From positions 1-64,000 of the forward strand of contig CADFJN010000007.1 of the NCBI GenBank assembly GCA_902834555.1: a DNA stretch of 64,000 nt, given 5' to 3'. The DNA comes from Atopobiaceae bacterium (GTDB lineage: Bacteria; Actinomycetota; Coriobacteriia; Coriobacteriales; Atopobiaceae). Position numbers and translations under genes: made by a program. The number at the start of each line of letters is the position of its first letter. Position 1 is the first letter of the stretch. The notes below the pieces were generated by a model that had not been told where the DNA came from, did not search any database, and worked only from the letters and a program-made list of their open reading frames with translations. This document shows positions 50,403-59,198 of this stretch, in pieces.

Positions 50403-51137
50403 ATGACCGAAGCACAGGCGCTCCTCAGGCTCCAAGAGATCGATCTCGACATGCTTCGCATGGCGTCCACACTGGCAGCCATGCCCCAGCAGAAGAAGAT
50501 GCAGGCAATCGCCCGCGCGCGCCGAAAGGTGCAGAGCGAGCAGACCAAGATCTTCGCCCAGCGTAAGGACCTGGAGACCTTTGTGGCCGAGAACCAGGAG
50601 GACCTCGAGCACTACCGTGCGCGCACCGAGGAGGTCAAGGCCGAGGTTGCCTCTGGAAGCCACGGCTATCGTCAGATCCAGGACTACGAGGCGCACCTCA
50701 CGGGTCTTGCAAAGAAGATTGAGAAGCTCGAGCACAACCGTGCGCAGCTCGACGAGGACCTCGAGAAGGTCAAGCGCGCCGAGAGCAACGCCAACCTCAC
50801 GCTTGAGCGCCTCGACGACGAGGAGGCCGCGCAGAAGAAGTCGTTTGAGACGGACAGCGCCCAGATTAGGAGCAAGATCGTCCAGCTCGACGCGGAGCGC
50901 AAGAGCTTGGCCGCGCAGATCTCTGCCAAGCACCTAGGCGACTACGAGGCTGCCCGCAAGCGCTTCAAGGGCCTGGCTGTTGAGAAGCTCGTGGGCAACG
51001 TCCCCTCGGTTTGCCGCGTGAAGCTCCAGCCCGCCTCGTTCCACGACCTCACGCACGGTGACGACGTTGCCGAGTGCCCCTACTGCCACCGCATCCTCAT
51101 CGTGGACGATCCCTATGTCGAGGGGGAGGGCAAGTGA
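50403..51137 (+). CDS. Coiled-coil zinc-ribbon protein (DUF164 family)
   Basis: 244 residues, mostly a long antiparallel coiled coil (about 5-185), then a C-terminal zinc-ribbon-like tail. The second pair C-P-Y-C-H-R-I-L is intact, but the first pair is degraded: V-P-S-V-C-R-V-K-L, with Pro where the first Cys of C-x2-C should be. Zinc binding may be weakened or use another ligand. Family function unknown; often near coaBC or the RNase H/Nif3 genes. GTGA overlap with coaBC. Confidence 0.85.
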   Translation: MTEAQALLRLQEIDLDMLRMASTLAAMPQQKKMQAIARARRKVQSEQTKIFAQRKDLETFVAENQEDLEHYRARTEEVKAEVASGSHGYRQIQDYEAHLTGLAKKIEKLEHNRAQLDEDLEKVKRAESNANLTLERLDDEEAAQKKSFETDSAQIRSKIVQLDAERKSLAAQISAKHLGDYEAARKRFKGLAVEKLVGNVPSVCRVKLQPASFHDLTHGDDVAECPYCHRILIVDDPYVEGEGK

Positions 51138-52366
51138 GCGATAGCACGCACAGGGATACAGAGCCGGCGGCGCCCCGCGTCATCCTCGCAGTCACGGGAG
51201 GCATCGCCGTCTACAAGGCAGTTGAGGTCATGCGCGGCCTGCAGCACGCGGGCTGCGACGTTCGCGTGACCATGACGGCAGATGCGGAGCGCTTTGTGGG
51301 CACCCCCACGTTCGAGGCGCTCTCCGGCCATCCCGTGGCGGACGACCTCTATGCCTACCCGGACTCTCCCATTCCGCACATCTTCCTGGCCGACTGGGCT
51401 GACCTTGTGGTGGTTGTTCCCGCAACCGGAAACGTGCTGGCTAAGATGGCCATGGGGATTGCAGACGATTGTCTCTCCACCACGCTGCTTGCCGCCCACT
51501 GCCCGGTGCTTGTAGCAGCTGCCATGAACGTCCACATGTGGAGAAATCCGGCAACGCAGGCAAACGTCGCAACGCTCCGCTCGCGCGGCATTCGCTTTGT
51601 GATGCCGCAGACGGGCCTTCTCGCCTGCGGTGACGTGGGCGAGGGCAAGCTTGCAGAAGTTTCGGACATCGTGGCCGCTGCACTGGACGCGCTTGCCCCG
51701 GCCAAGCAGGACATGGCTGACATGAGGCTTGTGGTCACGGCCGGCCCCACGCACGAGGCCATCGACCCCGTGCGCTACATCGCCAATGCCTCCACAGGCA
51801 AGATGGGATACGCCATCGCCCGCGAGGCCTCGCGCCGAGGTGCCACCGTGACGCTGGTCTCCGGGCCGGTTTCTCTCGCGGCGCCGCGGGGAGTCTGCGT
51901 GGTGCCGGTTGTCTCGGCCGCGCAGATGCGCGATGCCACGGTTGCCGCCTTCGCAAACGCCGATGCCGCCATCTGCGCCGCAGCTGTAGCGGACTACACG
52001 CCTGCCGCTCCCGCGGACCACAAGCTCAAGAAGGGCACGGACGACCTCTCCACGCTCCGACTCGTCAAGACCGCAGATATTCTGGCCGAACTCTCGCACG
52101 CAAAGGGCGACCGCGTCGTAGTTGGCTTTGCTGCAGAGACAAACGACCTCCTCAAGAACGCGCGCGTGAAGCTCGAGCGCAAGGGCTGCGACCTCATAGT
52201 GGCAAACGACGTGTCGCGTGCGGACTCCACGTTTGGCGCCGACACAAGCCGCATCGCCTTTGTTTGGTCAGACCGCACGGAGCAGCTCGACACGCTCCCG
52301 CTCGACCAGGTCGCCTCTGCCATCTGCGACCGCGTTGCCGCGGCCGTGGCGGGGGAGGACGCATGA
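51134..52366 (+). CDS. coaBC: Bifunctional phosphopantothenoylcysteine decarboxylase/synthetase
   Basis: Two CoA-pathway steps in one protein of 410 residues. N-terminal CoaC flavoprotein: G-G-I-A-V-Y-K-A, P-A-T-G-N-V-L-A-K, A-A-M-N-V-H-M-W and catalytic-loop G-x-L-A-C-G; C-terminal CoaB: T-A-G-P-T-H-E-A-I-D-P-V-R, S-T-G-K-M-G-Y, A-A-A-V-A-D-Y and K-L-K-K. GTG 51134; ATGA overlap with nfo. Confidence 0.95.
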   Translation: MSDSTHRDTEPAAPRVILAVTGGIAVYKAVEVMRGLQHAGCDVRVTMTADAERFVGTPTFEALSGHPVADDLYAYPDSPIPHIFLADWADLVVVVPATGNVLAKMAMGIADDCLSTTLLAAHCPVLVAAAMNVHMWRNPATQANVATLRSRGIRFVMPQTGLLACGDVGEGKLAEVSDIVAAALDALAPAKQDMADMRLVVTAGPTHEAIDPVRYIANASTGKMGYAIAREASRRGATVTLVSGPVSLAAPRGVCVVPVVSAAQMRDATVAAFANADAAICAAAVADYTPAAPADHKLKKGTDDLSTLRLVKTADILAELSHAKGDRVVVGFAAETNDLLKNARVKLERKGCDLIVANDVSRADSTFGADTSRIAFVWSDRTEQLDTLPLDQVASAICDRVAAAVAGEDA

Positions 52367-53229
52367 GCGAGGCACGTCACGGCGAGATAACCATAGGCTG
52401 CCATCTCTCGGTGGCGGGCGGTTTTGCGCAGATGGGCAAGACCGCCCTTGGCATTGGCGCAAATACCTTTGCCTTCTTCACGAGAAACCCGCGCGGCGGC
52501 CGTGCAAAGTCCCCCGACCCCGACGATGTGGCAGGGCTTCTCGCCATCCTTGCGGAAAACGGCTTTGGGCGCCTTGTCGCGCACGCGCCCTACACCATGA
52601 ACCTCTGCTCCGCCAAGCCCCAGACGGTGGAGTTTGCGCGCGAGGCAATGGCGGGCGACCTTGGGCTCATGGAGATGCTTCCGGGCAACTACTACAACTT
52701 CCACCCGGGAAGCCACGTTGGCCAGGGGGTGGACGAGGGCATCCGCCTTATCTGCGAGGGTCTTGACCAGGTGCTGGTTCGAGGCCAGAAGACAACTGTC
52801 CTCCTGGAGACCATGGCGGGAAAGGGGTCTGAGGTCGGCTCGCGCTTCGAGGAGCTGGCCCGCATCATCGAGGGGGCCCGCGAGGGCGACCTTCTCGGCG
52901 TGTGCCTCGACACCTGTCATGTGTCCGACGCGGGCTACGACATCGTGGACGACCTCGACGACGTGCTCGACGAGTTCGATCGCGTGATTGGTCTGGACCG
53001 CCTGAAGGCGCTGCATGTGAACGACTCAAAGAACCCGCTTGGCTCCCACAAGGACCGGCACGAGAAGATCGGCCGGGGTACGCTGGGGCTCTCGACCTTC
53101 GAGGCCGTGGTGACAAACCCGCGCCTGTGCGGGCTGCCCATGATTCTCGAGACGCCCAACGAGCTTGAGGGCTATGCGCAGGAGATAACACTCCTTCGGG
53201 GACTTGCCCGGGGAGATGGGAAGGACTAA
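52363..53229 (+). CDS. nfo: Endonuclease IV
   Basis: 288-residue zinc AP endonuclease for abasic-site repair. G-C-H-L-S-V-A-G-G, H-A-P-Y-T-M-N-L, Y-N-F-H-P-G-S-H, L-E-T-M-A-G-K-G, C-L-D-T-C-H and H-V-N-D-S-K, with H-E-K-I-G-R-G-T-L, all metal-ligand motifs of the family. ATG overlaps coaBC and the stop overlaps the ABC-F ATG (TAATG). Confidence 0.95.
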   Translation: MSEARHGEITIGCHLSVAGGFAQMGKTALGIGANTFAFFTRNPRGGRAKSPDPDDVAGLLAILAENGFGRLVAHAPYTMNLCSAKPQTVEFAREAMAGDLGLMEMLPGNYYNFHPGSHVGQGVDEGIRLICEGLDQVLVRGQKTTVLLETMAGKGSEVGSRFEELARIIEGAREGDLLGVCLDTCHVSDAGYDIVDDLDDVLDEFDRVIGLDRLKALHVNDSKNPLGSHKDRHEKIGRGTLGLSTFEAVVTNPRLCGLPMILETPNELEGYAQEITLLRGLARGDGKD

Positions 53230-55049
53230 TGGGGATTCTCATAGGGTGCGAGCACCTCTCGCACGAGTGGCCAGGCAAGCCCGTGCTTGCCGACCAGACC
53301 ATAGGCATCAACGAGGGCGAGCGCATTGGCGTGGTGGGCAGGAACGGCGACGGCAAGTCGACGTTGCTTGAGCTCATCGCGCATCGCCTGGAGCCCGATG
53401 CAGGAAACGTCACCTGGAGAAACGGCATCCATGTGGGATTCTTGGGCCAGGACGACGAGCTCCACGACGACTGGACCGTGGGTCGCGCCGTTGTGGGAGA
53501 TGTTCCCGACTACATGTGGGCCTCTGACCCTCGCGTGCGGCAGATCATCTCAGAGCTCTTGGGCGACGTGGACTGGGATGCCACCGTGGGCACGCTTTCC
53601 GGTGGCCAGCGGCGCCGCTGCGACCTAGCGCGGCTCCTTGTGGGCACCTGGGACGTTATCCTCATGGACGAGCCAACCAACCACCTGGACATGCATGCCA
53701 TCCGCTGGCTTGCCGACCACCTCAAGACACGTTGGCCCGAGGGCACGGGCGCCCTTCTCGTGGTGACGCACGACCGCTGGTTCCTGGACGAGGTCTGCGA
53801 GCACATGTGGGAGGTTCACGACCAACAGATCGAGCCCTTCGACGGCGGCTACTCTGCTTACATCCAGCAGCGTGTCGAGCGTGACCGTATGGCTGCGGCT
53901 ACTGAGGAGCGCCGTCAGAACACGCTGCGCAAGGAGCTCAGCTGGCTGGCGCACGGCGCCAAGGCCCGCTCGAGCAAGCCGCGCTTTCGCGTTGAGGCAG
54001 CGCGAGCGCTTCTCGCCGACGATCCACCGTTGAGAAACCCCATCGAGCTCAAGCGCCTTGCCGTGAGCAGGCTGGGCAAGCAGGTCATCGAAATGAAGAA
54101 CGTCTCGTTTGCCTATCCCGATGGCTCACGCGTGCTTGATGACATCACCTGGACCATTGGCCCTGGTGACCGCTATGGCATACTGGGCGCCAACGGCGCG
54201 GGCAAGTCGACGCTGCTCAAGGTCATGACGGGGAGGCTGAAGCCCACCTCGGGCAGCGTGCGCATTGGAAAGTCCGTCCGCTTTGGCTGGCTGTCGCAGC
54301 ACCTGGACTCGCTCTCCGAGAAGGAGAACTGGCGCGTGCTCGAGGTACTCTCGCGCTACAAGAGCACCTACTACGTTGACGGCAAGCCCCAGAGCCCCAC
54401 GCAGCTCCTCGAGCGACTTGGTTTCGAGCGCTCCGAGCTCACGAACTTCGTGCACGACCTCTCTGGCGGCCAGCGCAGGCGCCTCGCGCTGCTCACGGTG
54501 CTTCTCGACGAGCCCAACGTACTGGTGCTCGACGAGCCCGGCAACGACCTTGATACCGATATGCTCGCCGTGCTCGAGGACCTCCTCGACACCTGGCCCG
54601 GCACACTCCTCATGGTGTCGCACGACCGCTTCCTCATGGAGCGCGTGACCGACGACCAATATGCGCTTCTAAACGGCCGCGTGCGCCACTGCCCTGGAGG
54701 CGTGGACGAGTTCCTCGACCTTCTAGACGCCATGGGCGCCTCGTCTTCCGGAGCGGAGTTTCGCGAAGCGCACTCCGCGCAGGAAGACCAGGCGCCCTCC
54801 GGGGGGCAAGGAGGCGAACTCACCAACCAGGAACGACGTGAACTCAAGAAGCGGTTCGATGCTGTAACCAGAAAACTGGAAAAGACCGAGGGTGAGCCGG
54901 ACCGGCTGAGGGCAGTGCTTGCTGATGTCGATCCCACGGACTACGAGAAGCTCGTTGCCGCGCAGAAGGCGGTTGATGATGCCGTGGCGGCACGCGAGGC
55001 ACTCGAGGACGAATGGCTCGAGCTCTCTGACAAGCTGGGGATCGAGTAG
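53229..55049 (+). CDS. ABC-F family ATPase (second, Uup-like)
   Basis: 606 residues, two ABC domains, no membrane helices. Walker A G-R-N-G-D-G-K-S and G-A-N-G-A-G-K-S; signatures L-S-G-G-Q-R-R-R in both; Walker B L-M-D-E-P-T-N-H-L-D and, in the second half, V-L-D-E-P-G-N-D-L-D, which departs from the usual T-N-H. A C-terminal coiled coil (about 540-606) follows. Likely acts on ribosomes or on DNA intermediates like Uup; unrelated in detail to the 35535 paralogue. Confidence 0.88.
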   Translation: MGILIGCEHLSHEWPGKPVLADQTIGINEGERIGVVGRNGDGKSTLLELIAHRLEPDAGNVTWRNGIHVGFLGQDDELHDDWTVGRAVVGDVPDYMWASDPRVRQIISELLGDVDWDATVGTLSGGQRRRCDLARLLVGTWDVILMDEPTNHLDMHAIRWLADHLKTRWPEGTGALLVVTHDRWFLDEVCEHMWEVHDQQIEPFDGGYSAYIQQRVERDRMAAATEERRQNTLRKELSWLAHGAKARSSKPRFRVEAARALLADDPPLRNPIELKRLAVSRLGKQVIEMKNVSFAYPDGSRVLDDITWTIGPGDRYGILGANGAGKSTLLKVMTGRLKPTSGSVRIGKSVRFGWLSQHLDSLSEKENWRVLEVLSRYKSTYYVDGKPQSPTQLLERLGFERSELTNFVHDLSGGQRRRLALLTVLLDEPNVLVLDEPGNDLDTDMLAVLEDLLDTWPGTLLMVSHDRFLMERVTDDQYALLNGRVRHCPGGVDEFLDLLDAMGASSSGAEFREAHSAQEDQAPSGGQGGELTNQERRELKKRFDAVTRKLEKTEGEPDRLRAVLADVDPTDYEKLVAAQKAVDDAVAAREALEDEWLELSDKLGIE

Positions 55050-55119
55050 GCCTTGGCGCACCATACACAGGACGAATGGATGTGTAACAAAAGCCGTATG
55101 CGCACCGCGACTGAGCTGC

Positions 55120-55134
55120 CCTATCATGGATAGG
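55120..55134. promoter_or_regulatory. Candidate operator before the ABC exporter
   Basis: CCTATC-ATG-GATAGG is a perfect 6-bp dyad with a 3-nt centre, in the 108-bp gap 23 nt before the exporter start and overlapping a possible -10 (TATCAT). A repressor site is plausible; no regulator gene is adjacent. Confidence 0.4.
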
Positions 55135-55157
55135 CTGACAGTTTGAGGAGGGCTCTG

Positions 55158-56909
55158 TTGGGCGAAATTCTGCGGAGGTATGTCTTTCCCAAGTACCGGG
55201 GAAAGATCGTGTTTGGCACGCTGTGCAAGGCAGTGGAGGTCATCTTTGACCTCATTACCCCGGTCATCGTGGCCAGCATGATCGACGTGGGCGTCACCAA
55301 TCGCGACCAGGGTTACGTGGTGCGCATGTGCGTGGTGCTCATCGTCCTCGCGGTGGTGGGGTTCTGCTTCACGCTCGTGTGCCAGAAGATGGCCGCCGTT
55401 GTCTCGCAGGGCTCAGGAACGGATATCCGCCATGACATCTACGCCAAGGTGAACCAGCTGGCTCCGGCCGACCTTGACCGCATAGGCACCCCGTCCCTGG
55501 TCACCCGCATCACCAACGACGTTAACCAGGTGCAGGTCACGGTTGCCCTTGGCATCCGACAGATTATCCGCTGGCCCATTCTGGCAATTGGCTCCATGGT
55601 CTGCGCCATGCTCATCGACGCCCAGCTTGGCCTTGTGTTTCTCGTCTGCACGCCAGCCATCGCTCTTGTCTTCTGGCTCGTGATGTCAAAGTCGGTGCCG
55701 CTCTTTGGCGAGCTCCAGTCGCGCCTCGACGAGGTGAGCCTCGTCACCCGAGAGAACCTCTCCGGCGTGCGCGTGGTGAGGGCGTTTAGGCAGGAGGGGC
55801 GCGAGGACGAGCGCTTCCACAAGGCCGCCGACGACCAGACGCAGACAGCCGTGACCATTGGCAAGCTCTCCTCGCTTCTCAACCCCGCCACGCTGCTTGT
55901 GATGGATTTGGGAATCGTGGCCATCCTTTGGATGGGCGGAGCGCGCATCGACGCGGGAAACCTCACGCAAGGCGAGGTCATTGCCTTTGTGAACTATATG
56001 ACGCAGATGCTTGTGTCCATCGTCTACGTGGCAAACCTTGTGATTACCATCAACCGTGGTACGGCGTCTGCTAAGCGCATCATGGAGGTTCTCGACTGCG
56101 AGCCCCAGATCTCTGATGAGGGCACAACGCAGGTCGAGCTTGCCCAAGGCACCCTTACCTCGGGCGTTGCGCTCGCTTTCGATCACGTCTGCTTTGCCTA
56201 CGAGGGCGCGTCCCGACCTGCGGTTGACAACGTGACACTGCGCCTGGGTGCCGGTGGCTCCCTTGGCATCATTGGCGGCACGGGTTCTGGCAAGTCGTCA
56301 CTTGTGAACCTCATTCCCAGGCTCTATGACGCAACTGCGGGCGAGGTCCGTGTCTTTGGACACGACGTGCGAGAGTATCCCTTCTCCCAGCTGCGGGAGC
56401 TTGTCTCGACGGTGCCCCAGCAGGCATCGCTTGTCTCGGGCACCATCCGCTCGAACCTCTGCTGGCGCAATTCCAATGCAACGGATGAGGAGCTCTGGCG
56501 TGCGCTCGAGCTTGCGCAGGCCGCGGACTTTGTGAGGGGCAAGGATCAGGGCCTGGATGCCGTAGTCGAGGCAGGCGGCAAGAACTTCTCGGGAGGCCAG
56601 CGCCAGCGACTCACCATTGCGCGTGCCCTCGTTGGACACCCGCGCATCATGGTGCTCGACGACTCTGCCTCGGCGCTTGACTTCCGCACCGACGCAAGCC
56701 TGCGACAGTCGCTCCGGCGCCTCCGCTCGGAGCTCACGTGTGTGATCGTCTCGCAGCGTGTATCGGCTGTCATGTCCTGCGACCAGATTCTGGTTCTCGA
56801 CCATGGGCGCATGGCTGGTCTTGGGTCTCATTCCGAGCTCATGAGGAGCTGTCCCATCTACCGCGAGATCTGTCTTTCGCAGCTCCGCCCTGAGGAGGTG
56901 GGTGCGTAA
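55158..56909 (+). CDS. ABC exporter subunit with degenerate ATP site
   Basis: 583 residues: six-helix exporter domain (about 1-300) fused to an ABC domain. Walker A G-G-T-G-S-G-K-S-S, signature F-S-G-G-Q-R-Q-R, but Walker B reads V-L-D-D-S, with Asp in place of the catalytic Glu, and the H-loop His is Gln (V-S-Q-R). This marks the degenerate half of a heterodimer of the TM287/LmrC type. TTG 55158 has GAGGAGGG 5 nt upstream; a TTG at 55143 lacks one. TAATG overlap with the partner. Confidence 0.9.
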   Translation: MGEILRRYVFPKYRGKIVFGTLCKAVEVIFDLITPVIVASMIDVGVTNRDQGYVVRMCVVLIVLAVVGFCFTLVCQKMAAVVSQGSGTDIRHDIYAKVNQLAPADLDRIGTPSLVTRITNDVNQVQVTVALGIRQIIRWPILAIGSMVCAMLIDAQLGLVFLVCTPAIALVFWLVMSKSVPLFGELQSRLDEVSLVTRENLSGVRVVRAFRQEGREDERFHKAADDQTQTAVTIGKLSSLLNPATLLVMDLGIVAILWMGGARIDAGNLTQGEVIAFVNYMTQMLVSIVYVANLVITINRGTASAKRIMEVLDCEPQISDEGTTQVELAQGTLTSGVALAFDHVCFAYEGASRPAVDNVTLRLGAGGSLGIIGGTGSGKSSLVNLIPRLYDATAGEVRVFGHDVREYPFSQLRELVSTVPQQASLVSGTIRSNLCWRNSNATDEELWRALELAQAADFVRGKDQGLDAVVEAGGKNFSGGQRQRLTIARALVGHPRIMVLDDSASALDFRTDASLRQSLRRLRSELTCVIVSQRVSAVMSCDQILVLDHGRMAGLGSHSELMRSCPIYREICLSQLRPEEVGA

Positions 56910-58771
56910 TGGCAAACCCGTATGCCGCCGGCGCAAGCGCCGGAACCATCATGGCCAACGTCAAGGGCGACATTGGCAACAACAACGACAACCCCCAGGG
57001 CCGCCTTGACGAGACGGGCCTCACCACGGCCGAGGTCACGCGGCGACTGCTGGCCTACACCCGGCCGCACCGGGTGTCGCTGGTTGCCTCCTTTGTGGCG
57101 TCCGCCGTCTCTGTGGTGCTCCAGCTCTATGTGCCTATCGTCATTGGCCGCGCAATCGACTGCATGGTCTCGGCCGGAGACGTTGACTTTGCCACGCTTG
57201 TGGCCCTGCTGCAGGAGCTCGCGCTTGTGGTTGTGGGCGCGGCCGTGACGCAGTGGCTCTCTGGCTACTGCACCAACCGGCTCACGTACGAGACGGTCCG
57301 CGACCTGAGGATCGACGCCTTCTCGCGCTTCCGTGACCTGCCGCTCTCATTTGTCGACGCACACTCGCACGGAGACCTGCTCTCCCGCGTGGTAAACGAC
57401 GCCGACCAGGTGGGCGACGGCCTGCTCCAGGGCCTTACGCAGCTCTTCACCGGCGTGGTAACCATCGTGGGCACGCTCGTCTTCATGTTCTCCATCTCTG
57501 TTCCCGTGGGCCTCGTGGTGGTCATCGTGACGCCCGTGTCCATGCTCGTTGCCTGGCTCATCGCGCGCTACTCTGCGAAGAGCTTTAAGGAGCAGCAGGC
57601 CCTCCAGGGCTCGCTTGGTGGCTACGTCGAGGAAATGGTGGGAAGCCAGAAGCTGGTCTGCGCCTTTGCATATGGCGACCGTGCCCAGGCGGGCTTTGAC
57701 GAGATTAACCAGCGCCTGCTGGGGGTGGGGGAGCACGCCCAGTTCACAAGCTCCCTCTCCAACCCCGCGACGCGCCTAGTGAACAACATCACCTATGCCG
57801 TCGTGGCGGTTGTTGGCTGCATCTGCGTCATCTCCGGATGGCCGAGCGTCCTCACGGTAGGCCAGGTACAGACGTTCCTCTCGTATGCAAACCAGTACAT
57901 GAAGCCCTTCAACGAGATCTCGAACGTGGTCACGCAGATCCAGACCGCCTACGCCTCGGCGCGTCGCCTTTTCACGCTCATCGACGCACCTGCCCAGAGT
58001 CCGGACCCCGCTGAGCCCGAGGTGGACGAGAAGCCCGCAGGCTCGCTGGAGTTCTCGCACGTTGACTTCTCGTACATGCCTGACCGTCCGCTGCTTCAGG
58101 ACATCTCGTTTGTAGCAGACCCCGGGCAGACAATCGCCTTGGTTGGCCCAACGGGTTGCGGCAAGACGACCCTCATCAACCTGCTACTGCGCTTCTATGA
58201 CGTGGACTCGGGGCAGATCCTGGTGGATGGCCACGACACCAGCAACATGCGCCGAGAGGACCTTCGCTCGCTCTTTGGCATGGTGCTTCAGGACACCTGG
58301 CTCTTCAGGGGCACGGTTCGCGAGAACATTGCCTACGGAACGCCCGGGGCAACGATGGACGACGTTGTGGCGGCCGCCAAGAAGGCGCACGCGCACAAGT
58401 TCATCGAGCAGCTGCCGCATGGCTACGACACGCTCTTGGGCGAGGACGGCGGGTCCCTCTCACAAGGCCAGCGGCAGCTCCTCTGTATTGCGCGCGTGAT
58501 GCTTGCAGACCCCGCGATCCTTCTGCTCGACGAGGCAACGAGCTCCATCGACACGCGCACCGAGCTGCAGGTGCAGGATGCCTTCGACCGCATGATGGAT
58601 GGTCGCACCTCGCTTGTGGTGGCGCACCGCCTCTCGACCGTTAGAGACGCTGACTGCATCCTTGTGATGAAGGACGGCCACATCATCGAGCGCGGCACGC
58701 ACGACGAGCTGCTGCGTCAGGGCGGTTTCTACGCGAGCCTTTACGAGAGCCAGTTCGAGGGGACACGGTAG
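56909..58771 (+). CDS. ABC exporter subunit with canonical ATPase site
   Basis: 620-residue half-exporter: about 60 N-terminal cytoplasmic residues, six helices (about 55-340), ABC domain with G-P-T-G-C-G-K-T-T, L-L-D-E-A-T-S-S-I-D and A-H-R-L-S. Its signature is L-S-Q-G-Q rather than L-S-G-G-Q, which completes the degenerate site with the partner's Walker motifs, while its own Walker motifs pair with the partner's F-S-G-G-Q. Drug, lipid or peptide export is possible; substrate not predictable. Confidence 0.92.
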   Translation: MANPYAAGASAGTIMANVKGDIGNNNDNPQGRLDETGLTTAEVTRRLLAYTRPHRVSLVASFVASAVSVVLQLYVPIVIGRAIDCMVSAGDVDFATLVALLQELALVVVGAAVTQWLSGYCTNRLTYETVRDLRIDAFSRFRDLPLSFVDAHSHGDLLSRVVNDADQVGDGLLQGLTQLFTGVVTIVGTLVFMFSISVPVGLVVVIVTPVSMLVAWLIARYSAKSFKEQQALQGSLGGYVEEMVGSQKLVCAFAYGDRAQAGFDEINQRLLGVGEHAQFTSSLSNPATRLVNNITYAVVAVVGCICVISGWPSVLTVGQVQTFLSYANQYMKPFNEISNVVTQIQTAYASARRLFTLIDAPAQSPDPAEPEVDEKPAGSLEFSHVDFSYMPDRPLLQDISFVADPGQTIALVGPTGCGKTTLINLLLRFYDVDSGQILVDGHDTSNMRREDLRSLFGMVLQDTWLFRGTVRENIAYGTPGATMDDVVAAAKKAHAHKFIEQLPHGYDTLLGEDGGSLSQGQRQLLCIARVMLADPAILLLDEATSSIDTRTELQVQDAFDRMMDGRTSLVVAHRLSTVRDADCILVMKDGHIIERGTHDELLRQGGFYASLYESQFEGTR

Positions 58772-58808
58772 CGCGGGACGTCGTTCTCGTTTGCGCAAAA
58801 TACTGCTT

Positions 58809-59009
58809 GGGCGAGAATTTGGCGCCCGAGCAGCGACTTTATACGCACTTGCTGCTAAAACCCACGCTCGGGCGAGGATTTGACGCTCGGGCGTGGGTTT
58901 TATACAGGATTGCGTGCGAGGTTTGCCTTCGGGCGTCATTTTGGCGCCGGAGGGCTCCCTTTTTGCATCGTTGCGGCGATAACGTGCTCTCGGGCGTCGC
59001 AGTCGCCGT
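58809..59009 (+). repeat. 61-bp-period degenerate tandem repeat
   Basis: GGGCG recurs at 58809, 58870, 58931 and 58992, exactly 61 bp apart. Three full units share GGGCG-N4-TTTG-N-CGC, a T-rich centre near unit positions 30-34, TTGC at 41-44 and TC at 60-61; units 1 and 2 agree at about 57 percent of positions. The fourth unit is partial. Not coding. Confidence 0.7.
58857..58901 (+). terminator. Likely bidirectional terminator hairpin
   Basis: AAAACCCACGC (58857-58867) pairs with GCGTGGGTTTT (58891-58901) around 23 nt that contain a direct repeat ACGCTCGGGCG. A-tract and T-tract on both sides suit termination in either direction; it would end the exporter operon. Confidence 0.6.
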
Positions 59010-59198
59010 GCGTTGACGCTACCCGCGCTGTCGTCGACAGATAGCACCGTTCGCGGTCGTTCGATGCCGTTCTACGGGACGGCACTACCGTCCGTCCACC
59101 GCAACAATGCGCCCTGCCGTCTGGGGTGGATAATCGGCCCCGGCGATGGTCGCACGCTAGCCTCGCCACGTCCACCCACCGGGAACGAGGAGGGGTCG

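Larger units (their letters stand above)
58772..59198. other. Gene-free region with 61-bp repeats
   Basis: 427 bp without a convincing coding frame. 58809-58991 holds tandem 61-bp repeats; 59013-59198 holds TTGACG (59013-59018) with no good -10 at standard spacing, and the ribosome site of the next operon. Confidence 0.7.

Noticed and set aside
55069..55157. TTG 55143 as start of the first exporter subunit
   Set aside because: It overlaps the ribosome site itself; TTG 55158 has GAGGAGGG at the right distance.
58809..59009. CRISPR-like array
   Set aside because: Units are about 57 percent alike with no constant repeat/variable spacer pattern and no cas genes.
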